Shown piece after piece: positions 59,095 to 64,000 of a stretch of 64,000 nt of DNA (positions are counted from its first letter, which is position 1; the number at the start of each line of letters is the position of its first letter). Location: assembly GCA_964351655.1 (NCBI GenBank), contig CAYGPD010000004.1:1-64000 (forward strand). The letters run 5' to 3'. Origin of the DNA: Hirschia sp964351655. Lineage in GTDB: Bacteria > Pseudomonadota > Alphaproteobacteria > Caulobacterales > Hyphomonadaceae. Made by a program: the position numbers and the translations under genes. The notes below the pieces were generated by a model. The model searched no databases. It had not been told where the DNA came from and saw only the letters and a program-made list of their open reading frames with translations.

Positions 59095-59928
59095 ATGTCA
59101 GATTCTAATCAAAATTTGAATTCAACGGTGACTTTAATTGGTGGTGGTCGCATGGGTATTGCGATGGCCAAGGGGTGGTTGTCCAACTTAAACGCAGCTG
59201 GTGTTGCTCACGTCAATATTGTTGATCCCAACCCCTCTGACGCATTGAAAGATTTATGTGCCAAGACTGGTGCAATACTCAACCCTGTAGAGATTGATCC
59301 AGTAGATGTTTTGGTTTTGGCGGTTAAGCCTCAAATGTTCTCTAAAGTTGCGCCTGATGCTTCCAAATGGGTAGCTGAGGGGACAATGGTTGTCTCTGTG
59401 ATGGCAGGTATAACTGTTGAACGTTTAGAGCGGGAAACGGGCGCAAGCAAAGTTGTTCGCGCTATGCCAAATACACCTGGCGCTGTGGGAGCGGGGGTAA
59501 CTGCTTACAGTATGTCTTCGGCCTGCACGCCTGCTGATACGCATGTGATTGATGCTTTGTTGGCGTCTCTTGGTGCGGTGGAAGGTCCATTGAATGAAAT
59601 GCTTATGGACGCTGTGACAGTCGTGTCCGGTTGCGGTCCTGCGTATACATTTTTGCTCGTCGAAGCGATGGCGGCTGGTGGTGTGGCGCTTGGCTTAGAG
59701 GAAGGTATGGCGCAGCGACTTGCGCGTCAGACAGTGATTGGTGCAGGTGTATTAATGGACCAAGATCCAACGTCTGCTGAAGATTTGCGAAAAGCTGTGA
59801 CATCGCCGAATGGTGTCACACTAGCAGCATTGGAAGTTATGATGGCTGATGGCGGCATTTCGGATATCATGAAAACAGCGCTACGCACTGCGAGAGATCG
59901 ATCTGTTGAGCTGGCGAAAGATAGCTAA
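59095..59928 (+). CDS. proC: Pyrroline-5-carboxylate reductase
   Basis: 277 residues: NAD(P)-binding loop LIGGGRMGIAMAKGW, RAMPNTPGAVGAGVTAYS, and the C-terminal SGCGPAYTFLLVEAMAAGGVALGL and VTSPNGVTLAALEVM. It reduces pyrroline-5-carboxylate to proline. Its stop is two bases from the stop of the convergent histidine kinase gene, with no room for a terminator between. Confidence 0.96.
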   Translation: MSDSNQNLNSTVTLIGGGRMGIAMAKGWLSNLNAAGVAHVNIVDPNPSDALKDLCAKTGAILNPVEIDPVDVLVLAVKPQMFSKVAPDASKWVAEGTMVVSVMAGITVERLERETGASKVVRAMPNTPGAVGAGVTAYSMSSACTPADTHVIDALLASLGAVEGPLNEMLMDAVTVVSGCGPAYTFLLVEAMAAGGVALGLEEGMAQRLARQTVIGAGVLMDQDPTSAEDLRKAVTSPNGVTLAALEVMMADGGISDIMKTALRTARDRSVELAKDS

Positions 59929-59930
59929 AA

Positions 59931-61259
59931 CTATTTCATTTCGGTTTTTTGAATCGAGGTTGGTAAATTCAGTGTAGCACTTAGCCCGCCAAGTTCAGAA
60001 CGATCTAGGCGTAAGAATCCACCATGCGCCTGTGCAACGTCGTTTGAAATGCTCAACCCCAGCCCAACACCTGATTTGTTTTGATTACGAGATGGATCGA
60101 GGCGGCCAAAGGGTTTCATCGCTTCTTGGTATTTATCCGCATCAATACCGGGGCCATTATCTTCGACACAAATTTGGACCACGCCTTGGGCTTGCGTGAT
60201 ATGGATATAGACAATATCGGCATGATCGGCGGCATTGTTTGCTAGATTTGAGATGGCGCGTTTGATCGCAAGGGGACGTCCGCGCATGAGAAGGTGTTCT
60301 GGTGCATTGAGCGTGACTTTAGCGCGGGTGGATGCAGCATGATAGGCGTCTTGAATGAGGTTTACCGCGTCAAATTCTTGAGCTGGTTCATCGCCTTCTC
60401 CGCGCGCAAATGCAAGATAACCATCTAGCATTTTTTCCATTTCTTTAATGTCAGCTTTGGCGGCGGTTAGATCTACGCCTTTGACGTTTTTTATCAATGC
60501 AAGTTCAAGCTTTAGGCGAGTAAGCGGTGTGCGCAGGTCATGTGAAACCCCCGCAAGCATTTGCGTGCGCTGGTCCACATATCGCCTGATTCTGTTTCTC
60601 ATGCGGATAACAGACCGCGCAGCTTGGCGCACTTCGCGTGCGCCTGATGGTTTAAAGTCTGGTGCATCTTCTCCGCGCCCGAAGGCATCGGCAGCATGTG
60701 CAAGATTGAGAATGGAACGCACATGGTTTCTTAAAAATCCGTGTGCCAGCAGAAGTAAAAGTGCAGAAAATACAAGCGTCCAGAATATAAATATGTGTGC
60801 TGTAATCATCATGACGCGCTTGCGAGGAAACTCAATCACGAGCGTTTCTGTGTCACCAGTTGTGGGGTTTAGCACGCCATACAGAATACGCACATTGCCA
60901 TTATCAAGCATGCGGGTGACTTCAGCATGATTGGGGAGTGTTTCAAGAGTTTCTTCTAGGACGTCGCAACATGTTGTGCCTTCTGTGGTCGGTGGTTTGG
61001 AAACAATTTTAGCCTCCATAAGGGCGGCACTATAGTATTGATCCTGAATTTTTTTAAATAGAGGGCGGTCCGTATTGGCGGTGTTGATGAGGACTTCGAT
61101 TTCAGATCCGACTGAAAGCGCAAGACGGCGATTTACCTCCTTGACGTGGGAGGCAAAAAACATGGCTGTCATTGCCACGATAAGAAGGCCAATTGGCATG
61201 ATGACGATCAGGTAGGATCGAACGAGATACCCGCGTGGAAAAAAACGTGAAAATGTCAT
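59931..61259 (-). CDS. EnvZ-like sensor histidine kinase
   Basis: 442 residues. Two transmembrane helices (~residues 16-36 and ~155-176) enclose a periplasmic sensor region of ~115 residues with a CC pair (GTTCCDVLEE). A HAMP domain follows, then HisKA with the phospho-His in GVSHDLRTPLTRLKLEL and an HATPase domain (NLANNAADHADIV, VEDNGPGI, GVGLGLSISNDVAQAHGG). It phosphorylates the response regulator encoded 32 bases upstream. The overall type is EnvZ/OmpR; the stimulus is unknown. Confidence 0.93.
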   Translation of the reverse strand: MTFSRFFPRGYLVRSYLIVIMPIGLLIVAMTAMFFASHVKEVNRRLALSVGSEIEVLINTANTDRPLFKKIQDQYYSAALMEAKIVSKPPTTEGTTCCDVLEETLETLPNHAEVTRMLDNGNVRILYGVLNPTTGDTETLVIEFPRKRVMMITAHIFIFWTLVFSALLLLLAHGFLRNHVRSILNLAHAADAFGRGEDAPDFKPSGAREVRQAARSVIRMRNRIRRYVDQRTQMLAGVSHDLRTPLTRLKLELALIKNVKGVDLTAAKADIKEMEKMLDGYLAFARGEGDEPAQEFDAVNLIQDAYHAASTRAKVTLNAPEHLLMRGRPLAIKRAISNLANNAADHADIVYIHITQAQGVVQICVEDNGPGIDADKYQEAMKPFGRLDPSRNQNKSGVGLGLSISNDVAQAHGGFLRLDRSELGGLSATLNLPTSIQKTEMK

Positions 61260-61291
61260 TTCAAATGAGAACCTAGCGGGATGCTGTGGCT

Positions 61292-61966
61292 CTAGTCTCC
61301 AATAAGGCGATAGCCGATGCCGCGTACGGTTTGCAAATGTATCGGTTCGCGTGGGTCTGATTCTATTTTGCGACGTAAGCGCGTGACTTGCACATCTACG
61401 GAGCGCTCTACACCCGCAGAGGTGAGGTTGGCTAATTCTTGGCGTGAAACAGGCTCACCATCACGTTGCGCAAGGATGCGCAGGAGTTGTACCTCGTTTT
61501 CGGTAAGGCGAACAATCCGGCCATCTCTACGGAGCTCGCCTTTTTTGACGTGGAAAACTTGATCGGAGAGAGTGACTTCTTCCACTGGTTCTGGTGGCGC
61601 TGCGCGGCGTAAAATCGCGCCAACACGTAAAGATAATTCTTCTGGTTCAAATGGTTTGGTGACGTAATCATCTGCACCGCGACGCAAACCTTCAATACGG
61701 TCTATTGTGATGTCTTTCGCTGTTAACAAGATAACAGGCGTATCGATTGTTTCTCTGATGGAACTCAGAAAACTAAACCCATCTTCACCCGGCATCATCA
61801 CATCAAGAATGATAAGATCAAATGCCATCGATTTCATAATTTTGCGTGCGTTTTGCGCGTCTGAAGCCGTTGTGACGCCATAGCCTTCAGAAACAAGAAA
61901 GCGTTTGAGGAGGTCGCGGATACGGTCATCATCATCAATGGCAAGAATATGTGCAGTTTCAGTCAT
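61292..61966 (-). CDS. OmpR-family response regulator
   Basis: 224 residues: a receiver domain with the phospho-acceptor Asp in LIILDVMMPGEDGFSFL and the switch Lys in VTKPFEPEEL, then a winged-helix DNA-binding domain (LTENEVQLLRILAQRDGEPVSRQEL, VQVTRLRRKIESDPREPIHLQTVRGIGYRL). It is the cognate regulator of the downstream EnvZ-like kinase. Its start overlaps the MarR-gene stop by four bases. The order ilvE (divergent), MarR, response regulator recalls petP-petR of Rhodobacter. Confidence 0.95.
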   Translation of the reverse strand: MTETAHILAIDDDDRIRDLLKRFLVSEGYGVTTASDAQNARKIMKSMAFDLIILDVMMPGEDGFSFLSSIRETIDTPVILLTAKDITIDRIEGLRRGADDYVTKPFEPEELSLRVGAILRRAAPPEPVEEVTLSDQVFHVKKGELRRDGRIVRLTENEVQLLRILAQRDGEPVSRQELANLTSAGVERSVDVQVTRLRRKIESDPREPIHLQTVRGIGYRLIGD

Positions 61967-62463
61967 GCATCTTTATCCTTTGGGGGCGGGGTGTCGACGA
62001 CAGATTGGAGCATTTTCTTTGCATTGGATACAACATCTGGTCCAGAAGAGCGATAGGCCTCAAGCAGGACATTGCGCCATCCTTTGGCCGCCTGATTGAT
62101 AATCTCTTTTCCAGAATCAGTTGTATGTAAAAGGCGCCTGCGACCATCCTTTGGGCAGGGAATTCTACGAATAAAACCGGCTTCTTCGAGCGCATTTAAA
62201 TTTCTTGCTAAAGACTGTTTAGGCGCATTTAAGTGGGTACGAAGCTCTGAAATGTCGCATCCTTCAAGGTCATGCAGTTCTATCAAAGTATCCAATTCGG
62301 CTTCTAATAGGTTCGCTTCCTGGGCAACACTATTCACCAAATATCTGATTTTTCGCGCAGATTGGCGAATAAGCGTCGCGCCGTGATCCAAATCCGACTC
62401 GCGCAAATATAGACGCGACTCATCAGCCGAATTACTAACACCTCGCGCTACCGGGCGACTCAT
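61963..62463 (-). CDS. MarR-family transcriptional regulator
   Basis: 166 residues from the ATG at 62463; a longer frame to 62508 would run into the ilvE promoter region. Winged-helix core: ELDTLIELHDLEGCDISELRTHLNAPKQSLARNLNALEEAGFIRRIPCPKDGRRRLLHTTDSGKE (residues ~56-120), with a long N-terminal helix. It resembles PetP-type regulators next to OmpR-family genes. It heads the MarR-response regulator-kinase operon, divergent from ilvE. Confidence 0.88.
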   Translation of the reverse strand: MSRPVARGVSNSADESRLYLRESDLDHGATLIRQSARKIRYLVNSVAQEANLLEAELDTLIELHDLEGCDISELRTHLNAPKQSLARNLNALEEAGFIRRIPCPKDGRRRLLHTTDSGKEIINQAAKGWRNVLLEAYRSSGPDVVSNAKKMLQSVVDTPPPKDKDA

Positions 62464-62563
62464 GGATTGATTGACAGGTCTAATCACTCTAAGAGAATGG
62501 AATGACACTGCGCGGAACTCAAGTCGTTTAGTGTTAGTTTTTCAATTATTCGAGGAATTTCTC

Positions 62564-63445
62564 ATGTCTATGCTGCCTTATGATGATCGTGATGGATGGA
62601 TCTGGCAGGACGGTGTCTTTGTGCCGTGGCGTGAGGCTAAGGTCCATGTTTTAACGCATTCGCTCCATTACGGTTCTGCTGTATTTGAAGGTGAGCGTGC
62701 GTATGAAGGGCAGATTTTTAAATCTGACGAACACACTAAACGCCTCCACAAATCGGCTGAATATCTGGATTATAAGATTCCCTATTCTGTGGAAGAAATT
62801 AATGCAGCCAAACAAGAATTGATGGCCAAGATGGGCTTCAAGGATTGTTACATTCGTGCATTTGCATGGCGCGGTTCTGAAATGATGGGTGTGTCAGCCC
62901 AACAAAACACTATTCACCTCGCAATTGCGATGTGGGAATGGGGTAATTATTTCGCCGATAAAATGAAGGGTATTCGTGTGACCATGTCTAAATGGAAACG
63001 CCCTTCACCTGAAACGATTCCATCTGCTGCTAAAGCGGCAGGTCTTTACATGATCTGTACAATGTCAAAGCATGCAGCTGAAAAGCAGGGTTATGCAGAT
63101 GCACTCATGCTTGATTATCGCGGTTATGTTGCTGAATTAACGGGTGCGAACGTCTTCTTGATCAAAGATGGAGCAATTCACACACCTATTGCCGATTGTT
63201 TCCTTGACGGGATTACGCGCCGCACCGTGATTGATCTGGCGAAAGCACGTGGTTATGAGCTTATAGAGCGCCGTATCAAACCTGAAGAATTGGCTGACTT
63301 TACTGAGTGTTTTATCACTGGAACTGCTGCTGAAGTGACGCCAGTTGCTGAAATGGCAGGGCATGTTTACACACCGGGCGAAATCACCAAGGCTTTGGTT
63401 GAAGATTATGACGCACTTGTGCGTGGTAAACTGACCCTTTCCTAA
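62564..63445 (+). CDS. ilvE: Branched-chain amino acid aminotransferase
   Basis: 293 residues from the ATG at 62564, with GAGGA eight bases upstream; the longer frame from 62471 is not used. Class IV PLP aminotransferase: THSLHYGSAVFEGERAYEG, RAFAWRGSEMMGVSAQ, ADALMLDYRGYVAELTGANVFLIKDG (the last block is the family signature after the PLP Lys) and FITGTAAEVTPVAEMAGHVY. It performs the last step of Leu, Ile and Val synthesis. It is transcribed away from the MarR operon. Confidence 0.96.
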   Translation: MSMLPYDDRDGWIWQDGVFVPWREAKVHVLTHSLHYGSAVFEGERAYEGQIFKSDEHTKRLHKSAEYLDYKIPYSVEEINAAKQELMAKMGFKDCYIRAFAWRGSEMMGVSAQQNTIHLAIAMWEWGNYFADKMKGIRVTMSKWKRPSPETIPSAAKAAGLYMICTMSKHAAEKQGYADALMLDYRGYVAELTGANVFLIKDGAIHTPIADCFLDGITRRTVIDLAKARGYELIERRIKPEELADFTECFITGTAAEVTPVAEMAGHVYTPGEITKALVEDYDALVRGKLTLS

Positions 63446-63471
63446 GCGGACCTTCATGTTTTAGGAGTTTA

Positions 63472-63506
63472 ACCATGTTTCCTAAGGTAAACTGCGGAAA
63501 CATGGT
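63472..63506. repeat. Inverted repeat downstream of ilvE
   Basis: ACCATGTTTCC (63472-63482) and GGAAACATGGT (63496-63506) are perfect 11-base inverted copies with a 13-base loop. No T-tract follows. It could be a weak terminator for ilvE or a binding site for the downstream microprotein gene. Confidence 0.55.
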
Positions 63507-63629
63507 GCTTCCTGTTCGTGTTTTCATTGCTCTAAACGCATGAAAGCACTATGAGTTGGTGCAAGTTGTCTCAAACTGGTTTGTGAGATGATACAGGTTT
63601 AGTTTTTTAGTTTTTTCGGAGCAATTCTT

Positions 63630-63710
63630 ATGTCAGCTGTATATGCACTCGTGGGTACATTCGTCGTGTTCGCAATTTTGAACCTTATTGAGTACAAACG
63701 CTTAGACTAG
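63630..63710 (+). CDS. Single-pass membrane microprotein (26 residues)
   Basis: A 26-residue frame: MSAVYALVGTFVVFAILNLI, then EYKRLD and TAG. It has one transmembrane helix and a charged C-terminal tail, and GGAG lies about nine bases before the ATG. It is the only coding candidate in the 326-base gap between ilvE and the antiporter gene; the rest of the gap holds the inverted repeat at 63472-63506. I do not know the family. The helix length, ribosome site and clean stop support a real gene. Confidence 0.5.
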   Translation: MSAVYALVGTFVVFAILNLIEYKRLD

Positions 63711-63771
63711 TTGCCTTTGGTATTCGACGTTCGCAACCGTTCTCGATACTTATTAGGTGTTTCTATCTGAC

Positions 63772-64000
63772 ATGATTATGCAAATTATCTGGCTGCTTTG
63801 CGGATTGGCATTGCTTTTGTTCGCGGGTGACGCGCTTGTGCGCGGCGCTGTAGCTGCTGCTTTAAAGGCAGGGCTTTCGCCACTTGTGGCGGGTATTGTC
63901 GTTATCGGCTTTGGGACTTCATTGCCCGAGGTGCTTGTATCGGTAGATGCAACATTAAATAGCGCAGAAGATCTCGCGCATGGAAATATTGTTGGTTCCA
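63772..64000 (+). CDS. Calcium/sodium antiporter, CaCA family (partial, N-terminal part)
   Basis: The first ~76 residues are visible before the window ends. The opening helix (IIWLLCGLALLLFAGDALVRG) and the alpha-1 repeat signature GFGTSLPEVLVSVDATLN followed by GNIVGS define a YrbG-type K+-dependent or independent Na+/Ca2+ exchanger. Two start codons six bases apart are possible, ATG at 63772 and 63778. The full length and second alpha repeat lie outside the window. Confidence 0.9.
   Translation, partial: MIMQIIWLLCGLALLLFAGDALVRGAVAAALKAGLSPLVAGIVVIGFGTSLPEVLVSVDATLNSAEDLAHGNIVGS

Overview
The window is chromosomal DNA of an alphaproteobacterium. The order fliQ-fliR-flhB-cckA, followed closely by recA-alaS, matches my memory of Caulobacter crescentus. 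Together with the moderate GC content and the CckA kinase, this points to a Caulobacterales/Hyphomonadaceae-type organism (for example a Hirschia-like marine bacterium). The genus is an inference from gene content and was not tested by alignment. I see no rRNA, CRISPR array, insertion sequence or integrase. Two tRNA genes are present: Arg-CCT and Leu-CAA.

Layout. 1-2.1 kb: etfA (cut by the window edge), etfB, cobalamin adenosyltransferase and a HIG1-type membrane protein. 2.4-7.1 kb: ammonium transporter, methylsuccinyl-CoA dehydrogenase (mcd), a small lipoprotein and TerC. 7.2-12.1 kb: a very acidic membrane-anchored protein and a DUF885 lipoprotein. 12.3-21.3 kb: fliQ-fliR-flhB, cckA, recA, alaS. 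21.3-28.6 kb: RNA modification (rsuA, rsmC), asd, rarD, a serine hydrolase, pdxY and a GNAT protein. 28.7-31.2 kb: a malyl-CoA lyase/thioesterase (mcl2-like), an ArsC/Spx protein and mesaconyl-CoA hydratase (mch). 31.3-34.5 kb: small membrane proteins, tdk and a TPR protein. 34.6-38.9 kb: a translationally coupled pair made of a TIR/NDT-like plus macro-domain protein and a multi-pass patatin-like phospholipase, ending 36 bases from tRNA-Arg. 39-46.5 kb: peroxiredoxin, Rieske oxygenase, crotonyl-CoA carboxylase/reductase (ccr), SemiSWEET, ethylmalonyl-CoA mutase (ecm) and a DMT exporter. 46.8-50.3 kb: HNH nuclease, coq7, dsbB, exoD and a glutamine amidotransferase. 50.5-55.1 kb: sdhC-sdhD-sdhA, a SUFU-domain gene, sdhB. 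55.2-64 kb: DUF937, midA-like, lgt, ubiK, YbjN-like, proC, a MarR/response-regulator/kinase operon, ilvE, a 26-residue membrane microprotein and the start of a Ca2+/Na+ antiporter.

How genes work together. Five enzymes typical of the ethylmalonyl-CoA (EMC) pathway for acetyl-CoA assimilation (Ccr, Ecm, Mcd, Mch and an Mcl-type lyase/thioesterase) are scattered over about 42 kb. Their likely support proteins are nearby: ETF to reoxidise Mcd, cobalamin adenosyltransferase to make the Ecm cofactor, and succinate dehydrogenase for the C4 product. Four of the five (ccr, mcd, mcl2-like, ecm) carry the same upstream element, TTGC-N5-WGCAYAA, which I propose as the operator of an EMC regulon.

The best candidate for an undescribed system is the 34.6-38.9 kb pair. 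It joins a predicted nucleotide-signal module (TIR/NDT-like fold plus a degenerate macro domain) to a membrane phospholipase with an intact catalytic dyad. This is the logic of an abortive-infection defence system such as Thoeris or CBASS, but in an arrangement I do not recognise.
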